Positions 1 through 8,894 of a stretch of 64,000 nucleotides of DNA are shown here, piece by piece; position 1 is the first letter of the stretch; each line of letters opens with the position of its first letter. The position numbers and the translations under genes were made by a program. The stretch is from Bradyrhizobium sp. LTSP885 (GTDB taxonomy: Bacteria > Pseudomonadota > Alphaproteobacteria > Rhizobiales > Xanthobacteraceae): assembly GCF_000938305.1 (NCBI RefSeq), contig NZ_JYMT01000031.1, positions 211,123-275,122 on the forward strand. Reading direction: 5' to 3'. The notes under the pieces were generated by a model. That model was not told where the DNA came from. It searched no databases and saw nothing but the letters and a program-made list of their open reading frames with translations.

Positions 1-19
1 GCGCGCGTTGGGAGGAGCA

Positions 20-1309
20 ATGTCGGAAATGGTTCAGGCAAGTACGGCCGCTACAGCCGCACGTGTCAGCGACACCTATCGCTGGACACAACTTGCGATC
101 GGCGTCGCCGCAATGGTGATGATCGCAAACTATCAATACGGCTGGACGTTCTTCGTCCCCGACATCCAGAAGACATTCGGATGGGATCGCGCCTCGATCC
201 AGTGGGCCTTTACCCTCTTTGTGTTATTCGAGACTTGGCTGGTGCCGGTCGAAGGCTGGTTCGTCGACAAATACGGCCCGCGCGTCGTCGTGCTGATCGG
301 CGGCATCCTCTGCGCGGTCGGCTGGGCGATCAACGCCCAGGCGACCACGCTCAACGGCTACTATCTCGGCATGATCGTCGCGGGCATCGGCGCCGGCGGC
401 GTCTACGGCACCTGCGTCGGCAATGCGCTGAAGTGGTTTCCCGACAAGCGCGGCCTCGCCGCCGGGATCACCGCGGCCGGCTTCGGTGCAGGCTCGGCGC
501 TGACGGTCGCGCCGATCCAGGCGATGATCAAGGACTCCGGCTTCCAGGCCACCTTCCTTACTTTCGGTCTCGGCCAGGGCATCGTCATCATGCTGCTCGC
601 CTTCTTTCTGCTGGCGCCGAAAGCGGGACAGGTGCCGCAGACGGTGCAGAACGCCAATCTGATCCAGACCCGGCGCAACTATCAGCCGACCGAGGTGCTG
701 CGGCAGCCTATTTTCTGGCTGATGTACGTCATGTTCGTGATCGTCGGCGCCGGCGGCCTGATGGTGACGGCAAACCTGAAGCCGATCGCCGTCGACTGGA
801 AGGTCGACGCCATTCCGGTGACGCTGGTCGGCATCACCATGACGGCGGTGACGTTCGCCGCGACCATCGACCGGATCCTCAACGGCCTGACGCGTCCGTT
901 CTTCGGCTGGATCTCCGACATGATCGGCCGCGAGAACACGATGTTCATCGCGTTCGGGATGGAGGGCCTCGGCATCTGGGCGCTCTACATGCTCGGCCAC
1001 GATCCGGTATGGTTCGTGATCCTGTCCGGCTTCGTGTTCTTTGCCTGGGGCGAGATCTATTCGCTGTTCCCCTCGACCTGTACCGACACGTTCGGCGCCA
1101 AGTTCGCGACCACGAATGCGGGCCTGCTGTACACCGCGAAGGGCACCGCGGCGCTATTGGTGCCGATCGCAAACTACATGCAGCAGTCGTCGGGTCATTG
1201 GGACAACGTGTTCATCATCGCCGCCGGCGCCAACATCCTGGCCTCGGTGCTTGCCATCGCGGTGCTCAAACCCTGGCGAAAAATCGTGGTGGCAAAGTCG
1301 ATGGCGTAA
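20..1309 (+). CDS. OxlT-family MFS anion antiporter (oxalate/formate type)
   Basis: Twelve-helix major facilitator of 429 residues in the inner membrane, of the oxalate:formate antiporter type. Seen: a WFVDKYGPR loop-2/3 motif, the family-typical NYQYGWTFFVPDI start of helix 1, and LLYTAKGTAALLVP near the end. Its lysine matches the substrate-binding lysine (K355) known in OxlT. A second conserved region, DRILNGLTRPFFGW, carries arginines. I chose the ATG at 20 because GGAGGAG lies just upstream; an in-frame TTG at 8 has no such site. The next gene is a close paralog on the same strand. The family exchanges small dicarboxylates or monocarboxylates, so oxalate in/formate out is the best guess, not proven. 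The gene may belong to an operon that begins before the window. A terminator hairpin follows. Confidence 0.88.
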   Translation: MSEMVQASTAATAARVSDTYRWTQLAIGVAAMVMIANYQYGWTFFVPDIQKTFGWDRASIQWAFTLFVLFETWLVPVEGWFVDKYGPRVVVLIGGILCAVGWAINAQATTLNGYYLGMIVAGIGAGGVYGTCVGNALKWFPDKRGLAAGITAAGFGAGSALTVAPIQAMIKDSGFQATFLTFGLGQGIVIMLLAFFLLAPKAGQVPQTVQNANLIQTRRNYQPTEVLRQPIFWLMYVMFVIVGAGGLMVTANLKPIAVDWKVDAIPVTLVGITMTAVTFAATIDRILNGLTRPFFGWISDMIGRENTMFIAFGMEGLGIWALYMLGHDPVWFVILSGFVFFAWGEIYSLFPSTCTDTFGAKFATTNAGLLYTAKGTAALLVPIANYMQQSSGHWDNVFIIAAGANILASVLAIAVLKPWRKIVVAKSMA

Positions 1310-1338
1310 GCAATCGCCCAACCGTCCTGACGACGAAG

Positions 1339-1366
1339 CGCCCGGCTAACTGCCGGGCGTTTTGCT
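1339..1366 (+). terminator. Rho-independent terminator after the first transporter
   Basis: Perfect 8-bp stem CGCCCGGC (1339-1346) and GCCGGGCG (1352-1359) around a TAACT loop, followed by TTTTGCTTT. It lies 30 bases after the stop codon, so the two transporter genes are probably transcribed separately. Confidence 0.85.
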
Positions 1367-1384
1367 TTCCCGCATCGTGAGAAA

Positions 1385-1401
1385 CGGTATCCTGGATGCC
1401 A
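1385..1401. promoter_or_regulatory. Candidate operator, weaker copy
   Basis: CGGTAT-N5-ATGCCA keeps the 6-5-6 layout of the dyads at 1440-1456 and 3090-3106, with two of six base pairs broken. Its centre is 55 bp from the better site downstream. It may be a second binding site for the same regulator, or chance. Confidence 0.35.
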
Positions 1402-1439
1402 ATTATGCTGCAACGCAACCGAAGGATGGGCTTGCTTTC

Positions 1440-1456
1440 TGGAATAAAGTATACCA
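1440..1456. promoter_or_regulatory. Candidate GntR/FadR-type operator upstream of the second transporter
   Basis: TGGAAT-N5-ATACCA, extended by a C/G pair on each side, about 84 bp before the start codon at 1540. The half-sites and spacing match the dyad before the CBS gene at 3090. TGG...CCA dyads of this sort are typical of GntR-family (FadR/FCD) operators. No regulator gene of that family is in the window. Confidence 0.5.
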
Positions 1457-1539
1457 GCATCCACGCAATGGTTGTGATGATACGTCACACCAATTGCGTC
1501 ACTCGGTCACAAGAGCAAGAACGCGTTCGGGAGGATTTG

Positions 1540-2883
1540 ATGGTGTCCAGCAACGCTGCCGTCACACAAGCACAACCTTCGTCGAGTGGTTTCCGCTGGC
1601 TCCAGCTCGCGATGGGCATCGTCTGCATGGCGATGATCGCGAACCTGCAATACGGCTGGACGCTGTTCGTCGACCCGATCGACGGCGCGCATCACTGGGG
1701 CCGCGCGGCAATCCAGCTCGCCTTCACGATCTTTGTCGTGACCGAGACCTGGCTGGTGCCGGTCGAAGCCTGGTTCGTCGACAAATACGGCCCGCGCATC
1801 GTCATCATGTTCGGCGGCATCATGATCGCGCTCGCGTGGGTGCTCAACTCCTACGCCGACTCGCTCACTCTGCTCTATACCGCCGCCGTGATCGGCGGCA
1901 TGGGTGCCGGCGCGGTGTACGGCACCTGTGTCGGCAATGCGCTGAAATGGTTTCCCGATCGCCGCGGCCTCGCCGCCGGCGCCACCGCAGCCGGCTTCGG
2001 CGCCGGCGCCGCGCTGACCGTGTGGCCGATCTCGATCATGATCGCTTCGAGCGGGTATCAGAGCGCATTCTTCGATTTCGGCATCGGCCAGGGCCTGATC
2101 GTCTTCGTGCTCGCCTTCTTCATCCAGAAGCCTGATGTCGCGATGCCGGCGAAGAAGAAGCAGCTCAATCTGCCGCAGACCAAGATCGACTTCACGCCGC
2201 CGCAGGTGCTGCGCAGCCCGATCTTCTGGACCATGTATCTGGTGTTCGTGATGGTCGCTGCCGGCGGCCTGATGACGGCGGCGCAGATCGCGCCGATCGC
2301 GCACGACTACAAGATCGCCAATGTGCCGGTCTCGCTCGCCGGCTTCCAGATGGCGGCGCTGACGTTTGCGATTTCGCTCGACCGCATCTTCGACGGCTTC
2401 GGACGTCCGTTCTTCGGCTGGGTCTCCGACCAGATCGGCCGCGAGCACACCATGTTCATCGCGTTCGGCACCGGTGCGCTGATGCTGCTGACGCTCTCGA
2501 CCTGGGGCCATATTCCGCTGGTGTTCGTGCTCTCGACCGCCGTCTATTTCGGCGTCTTCGGCGAGATCTACTCGCTGTTCCCGGCGACCTGCGGCGACAC
2601 CTTCGGATCGAAGTACGCGACCACCAACAACGGCATGCTCTACACCGCGAAGGGCACCGCCTCGCTGCTGGTGCCGGCCGCCAGCATCGTCGCCGCCAGC
2701 TATGGCTGGCAGGCGGTGTTCGTGATCGCGGTCGCGCTCAATGCCACTGCGGCGCTGATGGCGCTGTTCGTGATCAAGCCGATGCGGCGCGCCTTCATCC
2801 TCGGCAGCGAGGCCGCCGCCGAAGCCGCGAGCGCCAAGACGAGCACTGAGACGAACGCCAAGACAAATGCCAAGACGGCCTGA
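1540..2883 (+). CDS. OxlT-family MFS anion antiporter, second paralog
   Basis: A 447-residue twelve-helix transporter that tracks the upstream gene along its whole length: NLQYGWTLFV, WFVDKYGPR, GTCVGNALKWFPD, DRIFDGFGRPFFGW and LYTAKGTASLLVP all recur. This points to a tandem duplication. The helix-11 lysine expected to bind the anion is present. The frame stays open upstream to 1396, but GGGAGGA at 1529-1535 supports the ATG at 1540. The C-terminus carries a hydrophilic tail rich in Ala, Thr, Lys and Asn with repeated TNAKT units. A separate upstream region with two operator-like dyads suggests its own regulation. Substrate may be oxalate/formate or a related small acid; the duplicate could have changed specificity. 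Confidence 0.87.
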   Translation: MVSSNAAVTQAQPSSSGFRWLQLAMGIVCMAMIANLQYGWTLFVDPIDGAHHWGRAAIQLAFTIFVVTETWLVPVEAWFVDKYGPRIVIMFGGIMIALAWVLNSYADSLTLLYTAAVIGGMGAGAVYGTCVGNALKWFPDRRGLAAGATAAGFGAGAALTVWPISIMIASSGYQSAFFDFGIGQGLIVFVLAFFIQKPDVAMPAKKKQLNLPQTKIDFTPPQVLRSPIFWTMYLVFVMVAAGGLMTAAQIAPIAHDYKIANVPVSLAGFQMAALTFAISLDRIFDGFGRPFFGWVSDQIGREHTMFIAFGTGALMLLTLSTWGHIPLVFVLSTAVYFGVFGEIYSLFPATCGDTFGSKYATTNNGMLYTAKGTASLLVPAASIVAASYGWQAVFVIAVALNATAALMALFVIKPMRRAFILGSEAAAEAASAKTSTETNAKTNAKTA

Positions 2884-2910
2884 TCCCAATCCGTCTCGCT
2901 GGACCGGAAG

Positions 2911-2940
2911 GAGGCGCACTTCGGTGCGCCTCTTCTTTTT
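2911..2940 (+). terminator. Rho-independent terminator after the second transporter
   Basis: Nine-bp perfect stem GAGGCGCAC / GTGCGCCTC with a TTCG tetraloop (2920-2923), then TTCTTTTT. It starts 27 bases after the stop codon. Confidence 0.92.
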
Positions 2941-3081
2941 GCCCCGCTGCAGGCATGCCAGATACAAGAAGACCAATGACTGAGGCCCTCAGTACCGTGC
3001 TCCGCCTCCCGATAGTCCACAAGCGTCAGTAATTCTGTCTATTTACAGTGATTATTTGGTCGTACCTTCGTCTGCGCCGTG

Positions 3082-3106
3082 TTGACAATTGGTATTATGT
3101 ATACCA
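3082..3106 (+). promoter_or_regulatory. Promoter -35 box overlapped closely by a GntR-type operator
   Basis: A consensus TTGACA (3082-3087) is followed after two bases by the dyad TGGTAT-N5-ATACCA (3090-3106), which would fill the -35/-10 spacer. A bound repressor would block RNA polymerase. The -10 is poor: CAGACT at 3105-3110 with 17-bp spacing is the best fit. The dyad matches the one at 1440-1456. Confidence 0.5.
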
Positions 3107-3139
3107 GACTAGCGTCACCAACAACCCAAGGAGGTCGCC

Positions 3140-3571
3140 ATGCAAGTCGGAGATATCCTGCGCAAGAAAACCGCCCGCGTCGCAACCGTTCGCATGAACG
3201 AGACCGTGGCGATCGCCGCGCAACTGATGCGCTCGAGCAATATCAGCGCGCTCGTTGTGAAGGATGTCGTCCGCACCGAGGGCAACACCCCCGTCGGCAT
3301 GTTCACCGAGCGCGACGTCGTGCGCGCGATCGCCCAGCATGGCGCCGCCGGCGCCAACATGCGGGTGTCGCAATTCGTGTCCGTGCAGCAGTTGGTGTCC
3401 TGCAATTCGACCGACACGATCGAGCATATCCGTCATCTCATGAACAAGCACCACATCCGCCACGTGCCCGTGATCGACAATTACAGCCTGATCGGCGTCG
3501 TCAGCATGCGCGACATCTCGGCTGCGCTCGACGAGGAAGCGACCGGCACCGCCACGGTGTTCGCGGCCTGA
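3140..3571 (+). CDS. Two-CBS-domain protein
   Basis: A 143-residue cytosolic protein made almost wholly of two CBS domains (about residues 8-66 and 76-132), with the typical GMFTERDVVRAI and GVVSMRDISAAL ends. Stand-alone CBS pairs bind adenine nucleotides (AMP, ATP, SAM) and act as energy or ligand sensors for partner proteins. AAGGAGGTCGCC before the ATG is a near-ideal ribosome site. The promoter region shares an operator-like dyad with the OxlT paralog upstream, so it may sense nucleotide state for the same metabolic switch; that link is inference. No enzyme or channel domain is attached. Confidence 0.88.
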   Translation: MQVGDILRKKTARVATVRMNETVAIAAQLMRSSNISALVVKDVVRTEGNTPVGMFTERDVVRAIAQHGAAGANMRVSQFVSVQQLVSCNSTDTIEHIRHLMNKHHIRHVPVIDNYSLIGVVSMRDISAALDEEATGTATVFAA

Positions 3572-3727
3572 CCGATCGCTTCTGATAGCGCCGATATCCC
3601 TGGCATTGCACGCACGGGGACGACGGCATCACACCGCAATATCTGGCCTAACGCCTGTCGCAAGACAGGTGATCGCAAATCTGCGCCGGGATCGTGCGCG
3701 CCGGAAACATCATCTTTGGGAGGACGC

Positions 3728-4813
3728 ATGGCGCGGAACATTCTGATCCTTGGAGCCTCGTACGGCTCATTGCTGGCGACAAAGCTTTTGATGGCGGGTC
3801 ACAACGCCACCCTGGTTTGCCGGAAACAGACGGCCGACCTCATCAATCGGGACGGCACTGAAGTTCGTATCAAGCTGCGCGATGAAGCGACCCATCGGCC
3901 AATCTTCTCGCGCGACTTGCCCGGGATCCTGGACGCGGTCGAGCCCGCCGACGTCGATCCTTCGCGCTATGATCTGGTCGGTCTTGCGATGCAGGAACCG
4001 CAATACGCCGACCATGCGATCAAGGCCCTGATGAAAGAGATCGCCAAGGCGAAGCTGCCTTGCCTGTCGATCATGAACATGCCGCCTTTGCCCTATCTCA
4101 AGCGGATCCCCGCGCTTGCGACAATGGATCTGGAGGCGGCCTATACCAATGCCGCTGTATGGGAGCGGTTCGAGCCGGGCCTGGTGTCGCTCTGCTCCCC
4201 TGATCCGCAGGCCTTCCGTCCACCGGAAGAGGCGGCGAATGTTCTTCATGTCGGCCTGCCGACCAACTTCAAGGCGGCGCCATTTGCGGACGCGAAACAT
4301 AATCTGCTGCTTCGGGAGCTGGAGACTGACATCGATGCGGTGACGCTCGATGGTCAGGACGTTCCAGTGAAGCTCAGAGTGTTCGATTCGATGTTCGTGC
4401 CGCTGGCCAAATGGTCGATGCTGCTGACCGGGAATTATCGCTGCATCACACAGCGCGAGCCGCAATCGATCCGCGACGCGGTGCACGGCGATATCAATCT
4501 CTCGCGCTCGATCTACGGCCATGTCGATGCCATCGCCCAGCGTCTCGGCGCCGATCCCGCCGATCAGGTCCCTTTCGAGAAATACGCCAAAGCGGCGGAA
4601 AGCCTGCTCAAGCCCTCGTCGGCGGCACGCGCGGTCGCGGGCGGCGCGCCGACCATCGAGCGCGTCGACCTGCTGGTGAAGCTGATTTCACATCAGCTTG
4701 GCGTCCCCAATGTCGACATCGACCGCACGGTGCAGATCGTCAATCAGAAACTGAGGGGCATCGCGGCAGACGCCTCAGGCGCGCCGACAGGCGTTGCACT
4801 TGCAGTGACGTAG
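3728..4813 (+). CDS. Ketopantoate-reductase-like NAD(P) oxidoreductase
   Basis: A 361-residue protein with an N-terminal Rossmann fold: ILILGASYGSLLATKLL carries the glycine-rich loop expected for NADP binding, followed by strand 2 with VCRKQT. The layout (N-terminal Rossmann domain, helical C-terminal domain after about residue 210) matches the ApbA/PanE 2-dehydropantoate 2-reductase superfamily. The first loop is GASYGS rather than the usual GAGxxG. Substrate is therefore uncertain; many such paralogs do not make pantoate. TGGGAGGA at 3717-3724 supports the ATG at 3728 over a TTG at 3716. It stands alone between the CBS gene and a membrane protein. Confidence 0.65.
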   Translation: MARNILILGASYGSLLATKLLMAGHNATLVCRKQTADLINRDGTEVRIKLRDEATHRPIFSRDLPGILDAVEPADVDPSRYDLVGLAMQEPQYADHAIKALMKEIAKAKLPCLSIMNMPPLPYLKRIPALATMDLEAAYTNAAVWERFEPGLVSLCSPDPQAFRPPEEAANVLHVGLPTNFKAAPFADAKHNLLLRELETDIDAVTLDGQDVPVKLRVFDSMFVPLAKWSMLLTGNYRCITQREPQSIRDAVHGDINLSRSIYGHVDAIAQRLGADPADQVPFEKYAKAAESLLKPSSAARAVAGGAPTIERVDLLVKLISHQLGVPNVDIDRTVQIVNQKLRGIAADASGAPTGVALAVT

Positions 4814-4963
4814 AGCTTGTCGATTCTGATTGAATCGGAAGGGAGCTCGCGTCTTCGTCGCGATCGATGGCAGCGGCGAACCATAGGCGTGAACTGGTTC
4901 TTGCCGTCGGCACCTGCTAGCTTGATGACCAAGCGAATTCGCGCGGCTGGCATCACCCTGTTC

Positions 4964-5674
4964 ATGCGCATCATCCTCGGCCTTCTCTCCGGTCTGATCG
5001 GCATGCTGGCCGGCTGGTTCGGGCTCGCCTTTCTGGTGGTCGCGCTCGCGGGGCCGGACCGCGACGGCGGCACCGCCATGGGTGCCTTCTTCAATATCGG
5101 ACCGATCGGCGCTGTGGTGGGCTTCATCGCCGGCGTGTGGCTATTCACTGGAATCGGCATCGTCAAAAGCGTGCCCTCCGCGGCGCCGTCCGGCAACGCC
5201 ACCACGCCACCGACGCGCATCTCACGCCCCTTCGCGGTTGCGCTTCTTGTTCTCGCCGGAGGGCTCGGGTGGTGGGCGTGGTACGAGTTGATCCGCTCGC
5301 CCTACCTCACGCATGGCTTCATGACGCTCGACCTGCAGTTCCGGCTGCCGCCGGACATGGCCCTGCCGCCATCGAAAGAGGATGTACATATCGATGTCAC
5401 CGAAGGCGGCCGCAGATATGCGCTCGTCAGCGTGAGCGATGGCTGGCACGGCCATGACGGCAACCGCCAGGTCATCCTCGCGACGGCGTCGTTGTCGTAC
5501 AAGGCGAGCCAACGCGTCGTCAGCCTGGCCCTGCCCGGCATCGACGAAGTCACCTGGCGGCTCGATCTCGGCAGCGATCCCGATCCCACGCCGGGCTACA
5601 CGGCCTGGCGCCCGTCGAGCGGCAACGCCGCCACGAAGATCGAGATGAACTTCCGCCTGCGTGAAGACCGCTGA
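4964..5674 (+). CDS. Hypothetical membrane protein with three helices
   Basis: Not recognised. From the chosen ATG the 236-residue product begins with a membrane helix (ILGLLSGLIGMLAGWFGLAF), has a second helix (IGAVVGFIAGVWLFTGI), and a third (AVALLVLAGGLGWWAWYELI). About 135 residues follow that look like a soluble, probably periplasmic, beta-rich domain (FRLPPDMALPPSKEDVHIDV onwards). The frame is open from 4817, with another ATG at 4925; no start has a convincing ribosome site, so the start is a guess. Function unknown. Confidence 0.6.
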   Translation: MRIILGLLSGLIGMLAGWFGLAFLVVALAGPDRDGGTAMGAFFNIGPIGAVVGFIAGVWLFTGIGIVKSVPSAAPSGNATTPPTRISRPFAVALLVLAGGLGWWAWYELIRSPYLTHGFMTLDLQFRLPPDMALPPSKEDVHIDVTEGGRRYALVSVSDGWHGHDGNRQVILATASLSYKASQRVVSLALPGIDEVTWRLDLGSDPDPTPGYTAWRPSSGNAATKIEMNFRLREDR

Positions 5675-5813
5675 AGATCCCCGCATTTCCGCATGGGCCC
5701 GCCGCTCCTGCAGGATAGACTTTTGCCGGCCCGAACGGCATCCTCCGTGCGAACAACAACCGTGCGCGGCTTGTCCCGCGACACGGAAAATTCGAGCGGA
5801 AACCGAGGGCAGT

Positions 5814-6809
5814 ATGATCAAGACACGCTTCACCGAGATGTTCGGCGTCGACCACCCGATCGTGCAGGGCGGCATGCAATGGGTCGGGCGCGCGGAGCTG
5901 GTCGCAGCCGTCGCCAATGCCGGCGCGCTCGGCATGATCACGGCGCTGACCCAGCCGACGCCGGATGATCTGCGCAAGGAGATCGCGCGCTGCCGCGACC
6001 TCACCGACAAGCCGTTCGGCGTCAACCTGACCATCCTGCCCTCAATCAAGCCGCCGCCCTACGCCGAATATCGCCAGGCGATCATCGAGAGCGGTATCAA
6101 GATCGTCGAGACCGCCGGCAACAAGCCGCAGGAGCATGTCGACGAGTTCAAGAAGAATGGCGTCAAGGTCGTGCATAAATGCACCAGCGTCCGCCACGCG
6201 CTCTCCGCCGAGCGGATGGGCGTCGATGCGATCTCGATCGACGGCTTCGAATGCGCGGGACATCCAGGCGAGGACGACACGCCCGGCCTGATCCTGATCC
6301 CGGCCGCCGCCGACAAGGTGAAGATCCCGATGATCGCCTCGGGCGGATTCGGCGACGCCCGCGGCCTCGTTGCGGCGCTGGCACTCGGCGCCGACGGCAT
6401 CAACATGGGCACGCGCTTCATGTGCACCAGGGAAAGCCCGATCCACCAACTCGTGAAGGAGAAGATCGTCGCCAATGACGAGCGCGAAACCGAATTGATT
6501 TTCCGCACCATGCGCAACACCTCGCGCGTGGCCAGGAATGCGATCTCAACCAAGGTCGTGCAGATGGAGAAGGAAGGCGCCAAGTTCGAGGACGTCCGCG
6601 AACTCGTTGCCGGCGCCCGCGGCAAGATGGTCTACGCGACCGGCGATGCCGACGAGGGCATCTGGTCGGCCGGCCAGGTGCAGGGCCTGATCCACGACAT
6701 TCCGACCTGTGGCGAACTGATCTCGCGCATCATCCGCGAGGCGGAGGCGATCATCCGCGAGCGGCTGGAAGGCATGACATCAGGCGGAAAACGCCAGGCA
6801 GCCGAATAG
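5814..6809 (+). CDS. Nitronate monooxygenase (2-nitropropane dioxygenase family)
   Basis: A 331-residue FMN-dependent TIM-barrel enzyme. Seen: PIVQGGMQWVGRAELVAAVANAG at the N-terminus (phosphate/FMN region), GVNLTILPS, SIDGFECAGHPGEDD, and MIASGGFGDARGLVAALALGADGINMGTRF, the phosphate-binding end of the barrel. Family members oxidise alkyl nitronates to carbonyl compounds and nitrite; several detoxify propionate-3-nitronate. The exact substrate cannot be read from sequence. ATG 5814 begins the conserved N-terminus; the frame is open further upstream with no similarity there. Confidence 0.85.
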   Translation: MIKTRFTEMFGVDHPIVQGGMQWVGRAELVAAVANAGALGMITALTQPTPDDLRKEIARCRDLTDKPFGVNLTILPSIKPPPYAEYRQAIIESGIKIVETAGNKPQEHVDEFKKNGVKVVHKCTSVRHALSAERMGVDAISIDGFECAGHPGEDDTPGLILIPAAADKVKIPMIASGGFGDARGLVAALALGADGINMGTRFMCTRESPIHQLVKEKIVANDERETELIFRTMRNTSRVARNAISTKVVQMEKEGAKFEDVRELVAGARGKMVYATGDADEGIWSAGQVQGLIHDIPTCGELISRIIREAEAIIRERLEGMTSGGKRQAAE

Positions 6810-6876
6810 CGGCTAATGGTGTATCCATAGCGGCGGCCGGCTCCCTGAGACCGGACATCCTCCGACGGGAGTTTCC

Positions 6877-7872
6877 ATGCGTCTCTTCACGTCCGCTGTT
6901 GCGGCCGCGCTCTGTTTGTCAGCCACGTTGGCCCATGCGGCCGGCCTTCGGCTGATCAAGGTACAGGCCGACGGTGTTCCGCCGATGCAGATCGCGGTGT
7001 GGTCGCCCTGCGCTGCACCCGCGGGCGAGGTGCAACTGCGTACCTTGACCCTCCCCGGAACGACGGATTGCGCTGTCATGGGCGAGAAGCTGCCGCTCAT
7101 TGTGGTGTCGCATGGTTATGGCGGTAGCTTCACCGGACATCACGACACCGCCGAGACGCTTGCGGATGCCGGCTTTGTCGTGGTCGCGGTCAATCATCCC
7201 GTCGATACCGGCGCTGGCGACATGACCCGGGCGGATACGCTTGCGGTGCTGACCGAGCGCTCCGCCGACATCAAGCGCGCGATCGACTACATGCTCGGCG
7301 AATGGTCGGACCGCGCCAAGCTCGATCCCGACAAAATCGGTTTCTTCGGCTTCTCGCGCGGCGGCTACACCGGCCTCGTCGTCGCCGGTGCCAATCCTGA
7401 TATCAGCAAAGCCACGGCGTTCTGCTCGGTGTTCGATCGCAAGCCGAGCTGCGGAGAACTGCAACGAAAGGAGATTCCGACCGGAACTCCGGTCCATGAC
7501 CCTCGCGTCAAGGCCATGGTCATCGCCGATCCGGCGTTCGGTCCGTTGTTCGATCGGAACGGATTGAAGGATGTGAAGATACCCACTCAGCTCTGGGCCT
7601 CGGAGCTCAGCGGCGAAGACGGGATCAGCGAGATCAATCCCGACCAGGTCGCGGCGATCGACAACGACCTGCCGGTCAAGGCGGACACCCACATTGTCCG
7701 CAATGGCGGACATTTTGTCTTCCTGTCGCCCTGCTCTGCGGATATGGCAAAGCGGCTGCCGAAATTCTGCACGGACCGGCCGGGCTTCGACCGCGTCGCT
7801 TTCCACAAGGAGTGGAACGCTGACAGTCTGGCCTTCTTTCGCAAGCATCTGGTGGACGCCCATCAGCCGTAA
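6877..7872 (+). CDS. Exported alpha/beta hydrolase (dienelactone-hydrolase/PAF-acetylhydrolase-like)
   Basis: A 331-residue protein starting with a Sec signal peptide (MRLFTSAVAAALCLSATLAHA, cut near residue 21). The alpha/beta-hydrolase core shows VVSHGYGGSFTGH (oxyanion region, about residues 77-88), the nucleophile elbow GFSRGGYTG with Ser160, and a late histidine in RNGGHFVFL. It resembles the predicted dienelactone hydrolases that are related to platelet-activating-factor acetylhydrolase. It should act in the periplasm on an ester; the substrate is unknown. The next gene follows after 45 bases on the same strand. Confidence 0.78.
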   Translation: MRLFTSAVAAALCLSATLAHAAGLRLIKVQADGVPPMQIAVWSPCAAPAGEVQLRTLTLPGTTDCAVMGEKLPLIVVSHGYGGSFTGHHDTAETLADAGFVVVAVNHPVDTGAGDMTRADTLAVLTERSADIKRAIDYMLGEWSDRAKLDPDKIGFFGFSRGGYTGLVVAGANPDISKATAFCSVFDRKPSCGELQRKEIPTGTPVHDPRVKAMVIADPAFGPLFDRNGLKDVKIPTQLWASELSGEDGISEINPDQVAAIDNDLPVKADTHIVRNGGHFVFLSPCSADMAKRLPKFCTDRPGFDRVAFHKEWNADSLAFFRKHLVDAHQP

Positions 7873-7917
7873 CGTCCCGTCGAACACGCCTCGGCCAACA
7901 AGAGTAGAGCAAAGCCA

Positions 7918-8886
7918 ATGAAAGCTTACGTGTACGGAGCGAACGGCCCTGAAATCGCCGAGGTCGCAAAACCGCAGCCGAAGGGCACGCAGGTGCTCGT
8001 CAAGGTTCATGCCTGTGGGCTGAACCGCGCCGACCTCGGCATGACCAAGGGCCATGTCCACGGCGCGGCCGGCGGCGTCGGCACCGTGCTCGGCATGGAA
8101 TGGGCCGGCGAGGTTGCCGAGCTCGGCCCCGATGCCAAAGGCGTCAAGGTCGGCGACAAGATCATGGGCTCCGGCGGCGCGGCGTTTGCCGAGTACACGC
8201 TCGCCGATCACGGCCGGCTGTTCCGCGCGCCCTCGAACATGAACTTCGACGAGGCCGCCACCCTGCCCGTCGCGCTCGCCACCATGCACAACGCCGTGGT
8301 CACCAATGGCGCGCTGCAGGCGGGCCAGAGCGTATTGATCCAGGGCGCCAGTTCCGGCGTCGGCTTGATGGCGATGCAAATCGCAAAGCTGAAGGGCGCA
8401 AAGCTCGTCATCGGATCCTCGACGGATGCGATGCGCCGCGGACGGCTGACCGAGTTCGGCGCCGATCTCGCGGTCGACTCTTCCGATCCCCGCTGGGTCG
8501 ATCAGGTGCTGAAGGCAACCGACGGCAAGGGCGTCGATTTGATCGTCGACCAGGTCTCCGGCAAGGTCGCCAACCAGAACCTGGCGGCGACAAAGGTCAA
8601 GGGCCGCATCGTCAATGTCGGCCGGCTCGGCGGCACCCATGCCGACTTCAATTTTGATCTCCACGCAGCGCGCCGGATTGAATACATCGGCGTCACCTTC
8701 CGCACTCGCTCGATCGAAGAGATCCGCGAGATCTTCGATGAGGTGCGGAAAGATATCTGGCCGGCGGTCGAAGCGCGAAAACTGCAGCTGCCGATCGACA
8801 AGGTCTACAAATTCGACGACATCGGCGCGGCGTTCGCGCACATGGAAGCCAACAAGCACCTCGGCAAGATCGTAGTGACGCTCTGA
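7918..8886 (+). CDS. Zinc-independent quinone-oxidoreductase-like MDR dehydrogenase
   Basis: A 322-residue medium-chain dehydrogenase/reductase. Residues 1-120 form the GroES-like domain (VHACGLNRADLGMTKG, GMEWAGEVAELG). The nucleotide-binding domain carries GASSGVGLMAMQIAKLKG, the GxGxxG-type loop for NADPH. The structural zinc cysteine cluster is absent, so it belongs to the quinone oxidoreductase (QOR) branch, which reduces quinones or enone-type carbonyls with NADPH. A physiological substrate cannot be named. The stop is followed by a hairpin repeat at 8895. Confidence 0.82.
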   Translation: MKAYVYGANGPEIAEVAKPQPKGTQVLVKVHACGLNRADLGMTKGHVHGAAGGVGTVLGMEWAGEVAELGPDAKGVKVGDKIMGSGGAAFAEYTLADHGRLFRAPSNMNFDEAATLPVALATMHNAVVTNGALQAGQSVLIQGASSGVGLMAMQIAKLKGAKLVIGSSTDAMRRGRLTEFGADLAVDSSDPRWVDQVLKATDGKGVDLIVDQVSGKVANQNLAATKVKGRIVNVGRLGGTHADFNFDLHAARRIEYIGVTFRTRSIEEIREIFDEVRKDIWPAVEARKLQLPIDKVYKFDDIGAAFAHMEANKHLGKIVVTL

Positions 8887-8894
8887 CCGCATTC

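Noticed and set aside
1507..2976. Long minus-strand reading frame (489 codons) opposite the second transporter
   Set aside because: Arg/His/Asp-rich product without any domain; it mirrors the codon bias of the transporter on the other strand.
6919..8892. 657-codon minus-strand frame opposite the hydrolase and oxidoreductase genes
   Set aside because: It spans two real genes and their gap; both plus-strand products have clear domains, this one none.
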